10,244 nucleotides of DNA from JAFHCF01 sp048497495 (GCA_048497495.1 JAFHCF010000198.1:1-10244), one strand, 5' to 3'. Positions 1 through 7,535 are shown, counted from the first letter of the stretch. Notes: a model not told the origin generated them from the letters alone. Program-made: numbers and translations.

Positions 1-23
1 GGGCCGCGAGCGCGGCCCTCTTT
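1..23 (+). terminator. Rho-independent terminator of a gene upstream of the window
   Basis: A perfect 7-bp GC stem (GGGCCGC at 1-7 pairing with GCGGCCC at 12-18) closes a GAGC tetraloop and is followed at once by TCTTT. This is the classic layout of an intrinsic terminator for transcription running left to right. The gene it ends lies outside the window. The stem could extend further left, beyond base 1. Confidence 0.75.
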
Positions 24-264
24 CGCTTTCGTCATCGCGCGCGGCCGAGATTACATCGCCGCGGCGGAGATCTTATGACGATTAGATTTCGAACGATTGT
101 CGGTGTGAGGTGGTTCACCACCCTCGTCGGATTCTGGAACACGACTACACTTCGACTTGAAGGCGAAATACCGCACCGTTAGCATTCGGATACGATCGAG
201 AGACACGGGCCGCGATTCGACGGCCCGCCACCTCCGGCGTTTTGGTGCGAAGGATCGCTCTCGA
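24..264 (+). promoter_or_regulatory. Leader/promoter region of the DUF1800-DUF1501 operon
   Basis: This stretch between the terminator and the DUF1800 start has no convincing gene. It is less GC-rich than its surroundings and must hold the promoter, but I see no clear -35/-10 pair. It contains a short dyad, GGTGG-TTCA-CCACC at 109-122, which could be an operator or an RNA hairpin. GAAGGA at 249-254 is the Shine-Dalgarno that supports the start at 265. Confidence 0.4.
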
Positions 265-1617
265 ATGGCTTCCATCTCGAAGGCCGCGGCCGACCGGCGC
301 GTCGCCCTGCAACGTTTCGGCCTCGGCCCCAAGCCGGGCGCGGCGAGGCGGATCGGCACGGCGGCGCGCGCCCTGGTCGCCGCCGAGATCGACCCGGCCA
401 AGGCGCTGATCGTCGATCCGACGCTGCCGAGCTACGCCACCGCCTGCGCCATCGGCCAGAACGGCTTCGATGCCGCCGAGGTGGTCCGTCAGCTCGAACT
501 GCGCGCGCGGTTCGCTCGCTTCATGCGGCCCGAGATCGGTTTCGCCGATCGGCTGGTGATGTTCTGGTCGAACCACTTCTCGCTCACCGTGAACAAGTCG
601 GAGGTGATCCGCGCCACCTACGGCCAACTCGAGCGCGACGTCATCCGCCGCCATCTCTTCGGCACCTTCGGCGACATGTTGAAGGGGGTGATGAGCCACC
701 CGGCGATGATCTGCTATCTCGACAACCAGGACTCGGTCGGGCCGCACACCCAGATGGGCCAATGGGGCGGCGGTCTCAACGAGAACCTGGCGCGCGAGAT
801 CCTCGAGCTCCACACCGTCGGCGTCGGCGGTGGTTACAGCGAGGCTGACGTCAACCGTTTGGCCCGGGTGATCACCGGCTGGTCCTTCGTCCGCGATTGG
901 GAAGCCGCCGGCAGGTACAACGGCGGCAATCCGAGGAACCGTGGCCGCTTCATCTATCGCGACGACTGGCACGAGCCCGGCGCCTTCACCGTGATGGGCA
1001 AGAGCTACCCCGCCAAGGGCCGGGCGCAGGGTCTCGCCGTCCTCGCCGATCTCGCCGTCCACCCGAAGACGGCCGAACACATCGCCTTCAAGCTGGTGCG
1101 CCACTTCATCACCGACGAGCCGACGGCGAAGCAGGTGGCGCCGCTGAAGAAGGCCTTCCTCGACAGCGGCGGCGACCTCGCCGCGGTCTCCCATGCCCTG
1201 ATCGACCTGCCCGACGCCTGGGAACTGCCGCCGACCAAGCTGCGCACCCCCTACGAGATGGCGATCGCCCAGTTTCGCGCCTTCGGCGCGCCGAGGATCC
1301 CGCAATCCGAGATCTGGACCTTTTGGGCGCCATCCCACGCCATGCACAACATGGTCTGGGAACACGGCGCCCCCGACGGCTGGTCCGACGACACCGCGAC
1401 CTGGCTCAACCCGGACGCCATGCGGGTCCGCCTCGACGCGGCGATGCTCTATTCCGACGTCTTCTTCAAGGGTTTCAAGGGCTCGGTTCCGGCGCTCGCC
1501 GACAGCCTCTTCGACGGTTGGCTCTCCGCCTCGTCGCGTGCCGCCCTGACCCGGGTGACGGGGATGCGCCAACAGGTCGGCGTGCTCGCGACCCTGCCCG
1601 AATTCCAGAGGAGGTGA
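265..1617 (+). CDS. DUF1800 domain-containing protein
   Basis: The 450-residue product matches the DUF1800 family from end to end. Visible motifs are RFGLGPKPG near the N-terminus, WSNHF (residues 101-105), HPAM (145-148) followed by CYLDNQDS, LNENLAREILELHTVGVGGGY (from 171), a TGWSF motif, HPKTAEHIAFKLVRHF, KLRTPYE and the family's typical LPEFQRR terminus. The biochemical function of DUF1800 is not established. The family often sits beside a DUF1501 gene, as here. I chose the ATG at 265 because GAAGGA lies 10 nt upstream and homology begins just after it. An in-frame TTG at 157 would add 36 residues without a Shine-Dalgarno or conserved sequence. No signal peptide is visible with either start. 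The next gene begins 4 nt after the stop, so the two are co-transcribed and probably translationally coupled. Confidence 0.9.
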   Translation: MASISKAAADRRVALQRFGLGPKPGAARRIGTAARALVAAEIDPAKALIVDPTLPSYATACAIGQNGFDAAEVVRQLELRARFARFMRPEIGFADRLVMFWSNHFSLTVNKSEVIRATYGQLERDVIRRHLFGTFGDMLKGVMSHPAMICYLDNQDSVGPHTQMGQWGGGLNENLAREILELHTVGVGGGYSEADVNRLARVITGWSFVRDWEAAGRYNGGNPRNRGRFIYRDDWHEPGAFTVMGKSYPAKGRAQGLAVLADLAVHPKTAEHIAFKLVRHFITDEPTAKQVAPLKKAFLDSGGDLAAVSHALIDLPDAWELPPTKLRTPYEMAIAQFRAFGAPRIPQSEIWTFWAPSHAMHNMVWEHGAPDGWSDDTATWLNPDAMRVRLDAAMLYSDVFFKGFKGSVPALADSLFDGWLSASSRAALTRVTGMRQQVGVLATLPEFQRR

Positions 1618-1621
1618 GGCG

Positions 1622-2986
1622 ATGGCCGACCGGCACGACGACACCCCCACCGGCGCTCGGATCGCCGCGCTCGCCGCCGAGGGCTGCGAGGAGAGCCGCG
1701 CGCTTCTCTCCCGTCGCGGTCTCCTCGGGATTTCCGCCGGTCTCTTCACCTGGGGAGCGATGCCGCGCTGGGCGTCGGCCGCCAGCGGCGATCCCCGCCT
1801 CCTGGTGGTGGTGCTGCGCGGCGGCATGGACGGGCTCTCGGTGGTGGTTCCTCATGGCGACAAGCACTATGCCGGGGCGCGCGGCTCGCTCGCCATACCC
1901 CGGTCCGAGCTCCTCGACGTCGACGGCTTCTTCGGCCTCCACCCGGCGTTGAAGACCCTCTCGGCGGGCTTCGCCGCCAAGGAGGCGACGGCCGTCCATG
2001 CGGTGTGCACGCCGCTGCGCAATCGGTCGCATTTCGATTGCCAGGACAATCTCGAGAACGGCATGCCGGGCGTGGCCACGGCGACGGCCACCGGCTGGCT
2101 CAATCGCCTGCTCTCGACCTTGCCGGCGGGCGATCCGATCCGGATGAAGGGCGCGCTCGAGATCGGCGACTCGCCGCTCATCCTGCGTGGCCCGGCGCCG
2201 GTGCTCGGCTGGTCGCCGACCTGGTTCTGGCCGGCCGAGACCGCCACCGTCGACGCGGTTCTCGCCAATTATCGCAGGGTCGATCCCGAGATGGCCGCGG
2301 TCTTCGCCGCCGGCATCCGCACCGATCGCCTCGCCCGCAAGGCCGGCGGAGACTACGACAACCTCTCCGAGCTGCGCCAGGGCTTCATCGGCGCCGGACG
2401 CCTGATGCGCGCCGCCGCCGGGCCGCGCATCTCGGTCCTGTCGATCAACGACTGGGACACCCACGCCGACGAAGGCGGCGCCACCGGGGGATTGGCCGAT
2501 CGCCTCGCCGATCTCGATCGGGGCCTCGCCGACTTCAAGTCAACGATCGGCGCCGCCGCCTGGGCCCAGACGGTGGTGTTGTTCGTCACCGAATTCGGCC
2601 GCACCGTCGCCGTCAACGGCACCGCGGGGTCCGATCACGGGGTGGCCACCGCGGCGCTCCTCGCCGGCGGCGCCGTCGCCGGCGGCCGGGTGCGCGGCGC
2701 TTGGCCCGGACTCGCCAAGACGGATCTCTTCGAGGACGGCAATCTCGCGCCGACCACCGATCTCCGGGCGGTGTTCAAGGGCGTCCTGCAGGATCACCTC
2801 GGCGTGCCGAGGTCGCTGCTCGATACCAAGATCTTCCCGGCGAGCGCCAAGGTCCGCCCGATGGCCGGATTGGTGAAGGCGCCGGCCGCGCCGAAATCGG
2901 CCGACGCATCGGCCGACGCGGTGCCCGTGTCCCTCACCTCGCCGATCGGCCGCTGGCGCGTCGGCCTGCCGGCGAGCGGCGGGTGA
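1622..2986 (+). CDS. DUF1501 domain-containing protein with Tat signal
   Basis: The 454-residue product belongs to the DUF1501 family, which is related to the alkaline phosphatase/sulfatase superfamily; its substrate is unknown. A twin-arginine motif SRRGLLG (residues 30-36) precedes a modest hydrophobic segment and an ASA cleavage site (51-53), so Tat export to the periplasm is likely. Family motifs follow: LRGGMDGLS (65-73), HFDCQD (137-142), DWDTH (277-281), EFGRT (324-328) and SDHG (337-340). The His/Asp clusters are candidate metal ligands, by inference from the superfamily. The last 40 or so residues are rich in Ala, Pro and Ser and look like a flexible tail. A very strong Shine-Dalgarno (GAGGAGG, 1608-1614) lies over the stop of the DUF1800 gene, which ties translation of the two together. 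The pair may form one functional unit. Confidence 0.92.
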   Translation: MADRHDDTPTGARIAALAAEGCEESRALLSRRGLLGISAGLFTWGAMPRWASAASGDPRLLVVVLRGGMDGLSVVVPHGDKHYAGARGSLAIPRSELLDVDGFFGLHPALKTLSAGFAAKEATAVHAVCTPLRNRSHFDCQDNLENGMPGVATATATGWLNRLLSTLPAGDPIRMKGALEIGDSPLILRGPAPVLGWSPTWFWPAETATVDAVLANYRRVDPEMAAVFAAGIRTDRLARKAGGDYDNLSELRQGFIGAGRLMRAAAGPRISVLSINDWDTHADEGGATGGLADRLADLDRGLADFKSTIGAAAWAQTVVLFVTEFGRTVAVNGTAGSDHGVATAALLAGGAVAGGRVRGAWPGLAKTDLFEDGNLAPTTDLRAVFKGVLQDHLGVPRSLLDTKIFPASAKVRPMAGLVKAPAAPKSADASADAVPVSLTSPIGRWRVGLPASGG

Positions 2987-3002
2987 GGGGGCTCTCGCCT
3001 CA
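2984..3002. terminator. Possible bidirectional terminator between convergent genes
   Basis: Only 13 bp separate the two convergent stop codons. TGAGG (2984-2988) and CCTCA (2998-3002) form a 5-bp inverted repeat with a 9-nt loop, and each arm contains one gene's TGA stop. The stem is short and lacks a T-tract, so this is a weak call. Other termination, Rho-dependent or by collision, is equally possible. Confidence 0.25.
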
Positions 3003-4670
3003 GTTCACCCGCTTGATCCGGTCGCGGGGCGTCGGCTCGATCGTGCCGGCGGTCTTGATGTGGGCTTCCAGCGCGTCGACGTCGAAGATGCCGGGCAGCG
3101 GGTCGCGGCCCGACTTGATCACCTTGAAGCCGTCGCCGCCGTCGGCGAGGAAGTTGTTGACCGTCACCCGGTAGGTGGCCGCCGGGTCGACCGGCTTGCC
3201 GTCGATGGTGATCGAGGCGATGTCGACCCGCTCGCCCTCCGGCTTCGCCGCGTCCCAGGTGTAGGAGAAGCCCTTGGAGACCTGGAGGATGCGCGGCTTG
3301 GGCTGCTTGATCCACTGCTGCTCCAGCATGGTGTCGATCTCGGCGCCGGTCAGCGACAGGGTCACCAGGTTGTTGCCGAAGGGTTGGGCGGCGAAGATGT
3401 CGCCGTAGGTGACCTTGCCCTCGTCGTCCTTCTTCACGAGATCGGTGCGCAGGCCGCCGGGATTGGTGACCGCGAAGGCGGCGGCGCCCTTGTCGGCCGC
3501 CTTGGTCAACTCGTATTGGGCATCCGCCACCACGTCGCCGAGGATGCTCTCGCCGGCCGGGGTTTCCTCGCGGGTCAGCGACGCGGCGAGTTTGCCGACC
3601 GGCCGGGCGATCAGGGGACCCGCGACCTTCTCGTAGGAGGCGATCAGCGCCGTCTGTTCGGCGTCCTTGGCGTAAGTGTCGGTGCGGACGATGAGGTTGT
3701 CGGCCTTGGCCTCGATCACGTCGCGCGTCTTGCGGTCGATCTTCAGGTCGATCTGGGTGACGATCGTGCCGAACTTGTCGCCGGAGGTGACCAGGCGCCC
3801 GTCGATGTTGCAATTGTAGGCCTTGTGGGTATGGCCGGAGACCACCACGTCGACGGCCTTGTCGAGCTTCTTGACGATGTCGACGATCGGCCCGGAAATG
3901 CCGGGGCATTCGTTGTAGTCGCCGGTCGGGAAGCCGCCTTCGTGGATCAGCACGACGATCGCCTCGACCCCCTTGGCCTTCAGCTCCGGCACCAACGCGT
4001 TGACCGTCTCCGCCTCGTCGTGGAACGTCACCCCGGCGACGCCCGACGGCAGCACGATGTCGGGCGTGCCCTTCAGCGCCAGTCCGACGAAGCCGACCGA
4101 GACGCCCTCGAAGGTCTTGATCTCATAGGGCGGGAAGATCGTCTTGCCACTGTCCTTGTAGGTGGTCGAGGCGGCGAGATATTTGAATTTGGCGCCGACG
4201 AAGGGGTGCAGCGCCAGACAGGCGTTGTCCGAGGAACAGCCGCCGTTCTGCTTGCGCAGCAGTTCCACCACACCCTTGTCGAACTCGTGGTTGCCGACCG
4301 CCGAAACCTCGAGCCCCATCAGCGACAGCGATTCGATCGTCGGCTCGTCGGCGAACAGCGCCGAGAGCAGCGGGGTTGCCCCGACGAGATCGCCGGCGGC
4401 GACGAAGACCGAGTTGCGGGCGCCCGCCCGCTTGCCCTTGACCAGGGTCGCCATCGCCTCCGATCCGCCGGCCGGCACCGCGATCGTCTTGCTGGGATCG
4501 GCCGGGTCCTTGATCTTGATGGTCCCCGGCGACTTCAGATTGCCGTGGAAGTCGTTGATGGCGAGCAGCGTCACCTCGAGCGGCGCCATGACCTGAGCCG
4601 TAGTGGGCCCGGAGGCGGCGGCGAGGCCGGCGACGGCGGTGGCGGCGAAGAGAGCGGCTCGGAGCTTCAT
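3000..4670 (-). CDS. Periplasmic 5'-nucleotidase / UshA-family metallophosphoesterase
   Basis: The 556-residue protein has both domains of the bifunctional UDP-sugar hydrolase/5'-nucleotidase family. A signal peptide fills residues 1 to about 26, so it is exported. The N-terminal calcineurin-like metallophosphoesterase domain shows its dinuclear metal motifs in order: NDFHGN (D40, H42), GD (93-94), GNHEFD (126-131), H243 and GHTH (279-282). The C-terminal substrate-binding domain (about 360-556) has TPAGESILGD, NPGGLR (403-408), GDIFAAQPFGNNL and FSYTWD (468-473), where the aromatic residues stack on the nucleotide base. The family hydrolyses nucleotides, cyclic nucleotides, UDP-sugars or, in some members, FAD; which of these applies here cannot be read from the sequence. 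A segment with two cysteines (C145, C151) after the GNHE motif could form a disulfide. The gene is divergent from nrdR and converges on the DUF1501 gene. Its Shine-Dalgarno (GGGA) is weak. Confidence 0.93.
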   Translation of the reverse strand: MKLRAALFAATAVAGLAAASGPTTAQVMAPLEVTLLAINDFHGNLKSPGTIKIKDPADPSKTIAVPAGGSEAMATLVKGKRAGARNSVFVAAGDLVGATPLLSALFADEPTIESLSLMGLEVSAVGNHEFDKGVVELLRKQNGGCSSDNACLALHPFVGAKFKYLAASTTYKDSGKTIFPPYEIKTFEGVSVGFVGLALKGTPDIVLPSGVAGVTFHDEAETVNALVPELKAKGVEAIVVLIHEGGFPTGDYNECPGISGPIVDIVKKLDKAVDVVVSGHTHKAYNCNIDGRLVTSGDKFGTIVTQIDLKIDRKTRDVIEAKADNLIVRTDTYAKDAEQTALIASYEKVAGPLIARPVGKLAASLTREETPAGESILGDVVADAQYELTKAADKGAAAFAVTNPGGLRTDLVKKDDEGKVTYGDIFAAQPFGNNLVTLSLTGAEIDTMLEQQWIKQPKPRILQVSKGFSYTWDAAKPEGERVDIASITIDGKPVDPAATYRVTVNNFLADGGDGFKVIKSGRDPLPGIFDVDALEAHIKTAGTIEPTPRDRIKRVN

Positions 4671-4878
4671 GATGGATCCCGTCGATTTGCGGCGTCACGG
4701 CGAACCCGAGGGCGCGCGGTTCGGAACGCAGCATCCACCCGGCAAGATTGCCGGTCAATGTCACAGTGGGACGACGGCGACCGTATCGCGGTCGCGCGCG
4801 GTCTCGCCACTTCCCCCAATCCTCGTGTAGAAACGTCGAAACGCGGACCCGACGGAATCGGTCCCGGGGAGATGAGCG
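4671..4878. promoter_or_regulatory. Divergent promoter region, 5'-nucleotidase / nrdR
   Basis: Both flanking genes start here. For the - strand gene, TTGACC (plus positions 4753-4758) is a good -35, with GATGCT (4730-4735) a poor -10 after 17 bp. For nrdR, TAGAAA (4828-4833) is a possible -10 without a clear -35. GGGGAGA (4864-4870) is the nrdR ribosome binding site. No NrdR box is recognisable: those are AT-rich, and this region is GC-rich. The assignments are by eye and the promoters tentative. Confidence 0.4.
4739..4754. promoter_or_regulatory. Perfect 7-2-7 palindrome, likely operator
   Basis: CCGGCAA at 4739-4745 and TTGCCGG at 4748-4754 form an exact inverted repeat with a 2-bp spacer. 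It overlaps by 2 bp the best -35 candidate (TTGACC, 4753-4758) of the divergent 5'-nucleotidase gene. The size and placement fit a dimeric repressor site. No T-tract follows on either side, so a terminator is unlikely. The binding protein is unknown. Confidence 0.45.
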
Positions 4879-5346
4879 ATGCGTTGCCCCTATTGCGGTG
4901 GTGAAGACACCCAAGTGAAGGACTCGCGGCCGACCGAGGACGGCGCCGCGATCCGCCGTCGCCGCATCTGTTCGTCCTGCGGCGGCCGGTTCACCACCTT
5001 CGAGCGGGTGCAACTGCGCGAGCTCACGGTGGTCAAGCGCTCCGGCCGCCGGGTGCCCTTCGACCGCGACAAGCTGATGCGCTCGGTGCAGATCGCCTGC
5101 CGCAAGCGCCCGGTCGATCCGGAGCGCATCGAGCGCATGGTCTCCGGCATCGTCCGCCAACTCGAGAGCCTCGGCGAACCGGAGATCTCCTCCGAGCAGA
5201 TCGGCGAATCGATCATGGAAGGCCTGAAGGCGCTCGACGACGTGGCCTATGTCCGCTTCGCCTCGGTCTACCGCAACTTCCGCGAAGCCAAGGATTTCGA
5301 GGCCCTGCTCGGCGAACTCTCGGTCTCGGAGAGCCCGATCCGATGA
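4879..5346 (+). CDS. nrdR: Transcriptional repressor NrdR
   Basis: The 155-residue product has the usual NrdR length and architecture. A zinc ribbon at the N-terminus has ligands C3, C6, C31 and C34 (CPYC ... CSSC) with the conserved DSR and GGRFTTFER motifs. An ATP-cone domain follows from about residue 49 to 139 (VVKRSGRRVPFDRDKL ...). NrdR senses the ATP/dATP balance through the ATP cone and represses ribonucleotide reductase operons by binding NrdR boxes at their promoters. GGGGAGA precedes the ATG, and homology begins at residue 1. It heads the flavin gene block, 43 bp before ribD. In many alphaproteobacteria glyA stands just upstream; here it is replaced by a divergent nucleotidase gene. 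Confidence 0.97.
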   Translation: MRCPYCGGEDTQVKDSRPTEDGAAIRRRRICSSCGGRFTTFERVQLRELTVVKRSGRRVPFDRDKLMRSVQIACRKRPVDPERIERMVSGIVRQLESLGEPEISSEQIGESIMEGLKALDDVAYVRFASVYRNFREAKDFEALLGELSVSESPIR

Positions 5347-5352
5347 CGGTGC

Positions 5353-5371
5353 GCCCACCCGGCGGGTGGGC
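5353..5371 (+). repeat. Strong hairpin in the nrdR-ribD spacer
   Basis: GCCCACCC (5353-5360), loop GGC, then GGGTGGGC (5364-5371) form a perfect 8-bp stem. It fills the first half of the 43-bp spacer and ends 1 nt before the ribD Shine-Dalgarno (5373-5380). The lack of a T-tract argues against a simple terminator. It could act on mRNA processing or stability, or on ribosome access to ribD. Confidence 0.5.
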
Positions 5372-5389
5372 AGGGGGAGGCGCAAGCAC

Positions 5390-6529
5390 GTGACCACCGC
5401 CACCGCGCTCGACCACCGCTTCATGGCCGCCGCGATTCGTCTCGGTCGTCGCCATCTCGGCCTCACCGCGCCCAATCCGAGTGTCGGCGCCCTCGTCGTC
5501 GCGACCGGTCCGGAGGGCCCGCGCGTCGTCGGCCGGGGCGTCACCGCGCTCGGCGGCCGGCCCCATGCCGAACCCCAGGCCCTGGCGGATGCCGGCGAGG
5601 CGACGCGTGGCGCGACGCTCTACGTCACTCTCGAACCCTGTTCCCACCACGGCCTGACCCCGCCCTGCACCGACGCCATCCTCGCCGCCGGCATCGCCCG
5701 GGTGGTGGTCGCCCTCGTCGATCCCGATCCCCGCGTCGCCGGTCACGGGTTGGCGCGGCTCCGCGCCGCCGGCGTCGAGGTGGTGGTCGGGGTCGGCGCC
5801 GAGGAAGCCCGCGACGGGCTCGCCGGCCACCTCAGCCGGGTGACCCGAGGCCGCCCCTTCGTCCGGCTCAAACTGGCGGTGTCGGCCGACGGCAGGCTCG
5901 GCCGCCGCGACCAGGGCCGCGTCGCGATCACCGGACCGCTCGCCCGCGCCCATGTCCATGCCATGCGCGCCGAGGCCGACGCCATCCTGGTCGGCATCGG
6001 CACCGCGCTCGTCGACGATCCCGATCTGACGGTTCGCCTGCCCGGGCTCGAAGCCGCCTCGCCGGTCCGCGTCGTGCTCGACACCGGCGCCCGCCTTCCC
6101 CTCGACGGCCGACTGGCGAGGAGCGCGCGCGACGTGCCCGTCCGCCTCCTGGTCGGCGAGCGGGCCCCGGCCGAGCGCCGGCGGGCGCTCGCCGCCCTCG
6201 GCGTCGAGGTGGTGGCGATCCCCGAGGGTCGCGACGGCCGCATCGATCCGGAAGCGGCGCTGTCGGTCCTGGCGGCCGGCGGCATCGGTTCGCTGATGGT
6301 GGAGGGCGGCGCCGAGATCGCCGCCGTGCTGGTCGAGCGCGACCTCGTCGACGAGGTCCATCTCTTCGTCGGCGATGGTGTCGTCGGCCCCGAGGGCGTT
6401 CGGCTGCCCGCCGCGCTCGAGGCGGCGCTCGATACCGAGGTCGATCGCTTCGCCGCCGTCGAGCGCCGGGCGGTCGGCCCCGATCGCCTCGCCGTCTTCC
6501 GTCGCAAGCGTCCCGCCGACGCGCCCTGA
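5390..6529 (+). CDS. ribD: Bifunctional riboflavin deaminase/reductase RibD
   Basis: The 379-residue product carries out two successive steps of riboflavin synthesis in the cytosol: deamination of the diaminopyrimidinone phosphate and NADPH-dependent reduction of its ribosyl chain. The N-terminal deaminase domain (about 8-145) has the zinc-site motifs HAE (59-61) and PCSHHGLTPPC (83-93, ligands C84 and C93), plus APNPSVGALV (27-36). The reductase domain (about 156-370) begins at RPFVRLKLAVSADG and contains the conserved LMVEGGAEI near the C-terminus. I chose the GTG at 5390 because GGGGGAGG (5373-5380) sits 9 nt upstream and conserved sequence starts within ten residues. The open frame extends upstream into nrdR, but that part is a shadow. 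ATG at 5423 is a less likely alternative. It is in one operon with nrdR and ribE. Confidence 0.95.
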   Translation: MTTATALDHRFMAAAIRLGRRHLGLTAPNPSVGALVVATGPEGPRVVGRGVTALGGRPHAEPQALADAGEATRGATLYVTLEPCSHHGLTPPCTDAILAAGIARVVVALVDPDPRVAGHGLARLRAAGVEVVVGVGAEEARDGLAGHLSRVTRGRPFVRLKLAVSADGRLGRRDQGRVAITGPLARAHVHAMRAEADAILVGIGTALVDDPDLTVRLPGLEAASPVRVVLDTGARLPLDGRLARSARDVPVRLLVGERAPAERRRALAALGVEVVAIPEGRDGRIDPEAALSVLAAGGIGSLMVEGGAEIAAVLVERDLVDEVHLFVGDGVVGPEGVRLPAALEAALDTEVDRFAAVERRAVGPDRLAVFRRKRPADAP

Positions 6530-6536
6530 CCGCTAC

Positions 6537-6551
6537 CGGCCGCCACGGCCG
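6537..6551 (+). repeat. Hairpin in the ribD-ribE spacer
   Basis: CGGCCG (6537-6542), loop CCA and CGGCCG (6546-6551) give a perfect 6-bp GC stem with a 3-nt loop in the 42-bp spacer. The ribE Shine-Dalgarno GGGAG follows at 6561-6565. No T-tract is present. Because CGGCCG is itself a palindrome and common at this GC content, chance is a real possibility. Confidence 0.35.
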
Positions 6552-6571
6552 ATCACCACTGGGAGAAACGC

Positions 6572-7186
6572 ATGTTCACCGGAATCGTCACCGCCGTCGG
6601 CGAGATCGTCGCTCTCGATCCGCGCGAGGTCGGGATCAGGCTCCGCGTCGCTTCCACCTACGACCCCGACGGCATCGACATCGGCGCTTCGATCGCCCAT
6701 GCCGGTTGCTGCCTCACCGTGGTCGATCGCGGGCGGCTCCCCGACGGCCGCGGCTGGCACGACGTCGAGGCCAGCCCCGAGACGTTGAACGTCACCACCA
6801 TGGGCGAGTGGACCGTCGGCTCCCACGTCAACCTCGAGCGCTCCCTGCGCCTGGGCGACGAGATGGGCGGCCACCTGGTCACCGGCCACGTCGACGGCAT
6901 CGCGGTGATCGAGGACCGGATCGACGAGGGCGACATGGCGGTCTTCCGCTTTCGCGTGCCCGCCGACCTCGCCCGCTTCGTCGCGTCGAAGGGCTCGGTG
7001 GCGCTCGACGGCACCTCGCTGACGGTCAATGCGGTGGAAGGTGACTGTTTCACCGTGCAGATCATCCCCCACACGCTCGCCGTCACCACCTGGGGGGAGC
7101 GCAAGGCCGGCGACCGCGTCGATTTCGAGATCGACCTGATGGCCCGCTACGTGGCGCGGCTGAGGGACGTCGAAGCGGCGCGCTGA
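6572..7186 (+). CDS. ribE: Riboflavin synthase, alpha chain
   Basis: The 204-residue product converts two molecules of 6,7-dimethyl-8-ribityllumazine into riboflavin and a pyrimidine that RibH reuses. It shows the tandem lumazine-binding repeats of the family. The first (about 1-97) opens with MFTGIV, followed by HAGCCLTV and ASPETLNVTTMG. The second (about 98-195) has GDEMGGHLVTGHVDG, KGSVALDGTSLTVN and IIPHTLAVTTWG. Length is typical. GGGAG lies 6 nt before the ATG, and the MFTGIV start is diagnostic. It is 42 bp after ribD in the same direction. The gene is called ribC in E. coli nomenclature. The + strand operon appears to stop here, because a toxin-antitoxin pair on the other strand follows. 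Confidence 0.96.
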   Translation: MFTGIVTAVGEIVALDPREVGIRLRVASTYDPDGIDIGASIAHAGCCLTVVDRGRLPDGRGWHDVEASPETLNVTTMGEWTVGSHVNLERSLRLGDEMGGHLVTGHVDGIAVIEDRIDEGDMAVFRFRVPADLARFVASKGSVALDGTSLTVNAVEGDCFTVQIIPHTLAVTTWGERKAGDRVDFEIDLMARYVARLRDVEAAR

Positions 7187-7244
7187 GGGGAGGGCGGCCT
7201 GCGCGACGCGGAATGGCGCGCGACGGCGGCGCCCGGTCCGACCC
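7187..7244. other. Convergent spacer between ribE and brnA
   Basis: These 58 bp separate the stop of ribE from the stop of brnA. The sequence is very GC-rich, with repeated GCGCGACG (7201-7208 and 7218-7225). I see no good intrinsic terminator for either strand. Confidence 0.3.
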
Positions 7245-7535
7245 TCAATGCTGGGCGAGCCAATCGCGCAGCGCGTCGTTCATGCGCCCCTGCCAGCCCG
7301 GCCCGAGCGCCCGCAGTCCGGCGAGCACGTCGGGATCGAGCCGCACCGAGACCTGCACCTTCGGCGCGACCACCTTGGGGCGGCCGCGCTTCGAAAGACC
7401 GATGGCGCCGGTCGCCGGTCGGATGACCTTCCCGCCGACGGCGATTTCCGCGTGCTCGAACATCTCGTCGGTCCATTCGATGCCGTCGTCAGGATCGACC
7501 CAGGCGGTCTTCGATCTTGCGGACTTCGCTGTCAT
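7245..7535 (-). CDS. brnA: BrnA-family antitoxin
   Basis: The 96-residue product matches BrnA, the DNA-binding antitoxin of the BrnT/BrnA type II module. The conserved N-terminal part (WTDEMFEHAEIAVGGK, 21-36, then VIRPATG and KRGRPK) is followed by the ribbon-helix-helix-like C-terminus: VQVSVRLDPDVL (60-71), GPGWQGRMNDALRDWL (78-93). In characterised systems BrnA binds and neutralises BrnT, and the complex represses its own promoter. The ATG at 7535 has GAGG about 7 nt upstream. The conserved W-T-D-E segment, close to the usual family N-terminus, argues against starting at the internal Met25. The gene lies downstream of the toxin and overlaps it by 47 bp, as expected for the toxin-first order of BrnTA. 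Confidence 0.88.
   Translation of the reverse strand: MTAKSARSKTAWVDPDDGIEWTDEMFEHAEIAVGGKVIRPATGAIGLSKRGRPKVVAPKVQVSVRLDPDVLAGLRALGPGWQGRMNDALRDWLAQH

Noticed and set aside
51..401. Small - strand gene at the left end
   Set aside because: It overlaps the start of the DUF1800 gene, has no family motifs, and its Arg/Ala-rich product looks like a shadow.
145..1827. Open frame of 560 codons on the - strand opposite the DUF1800 gene
   Set aside because: It lies entirely opposite genes with clear family motifs, and its translation is low-complexity Arg/Gly/Ala/Val without motifs. Long antisense frames are common in GC-rich DNA.
3060..4904. Open frame of 614 codons on the + strand opposite the 5'-nucleotidase
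   Set aside because: The - strand protein has a signal peptide and all metal motifs. The + strand translation is repetitive and matches nothing I recognise, so it is a mirror frame.
7201..7225. Direct repeat GCGCGACG as a target-site duplication for the brnTA insertion
   Set aside because: Both copies lie on the same side of brnTA and are made of very common GC-rich words. No matching copy was found on the ribH side.
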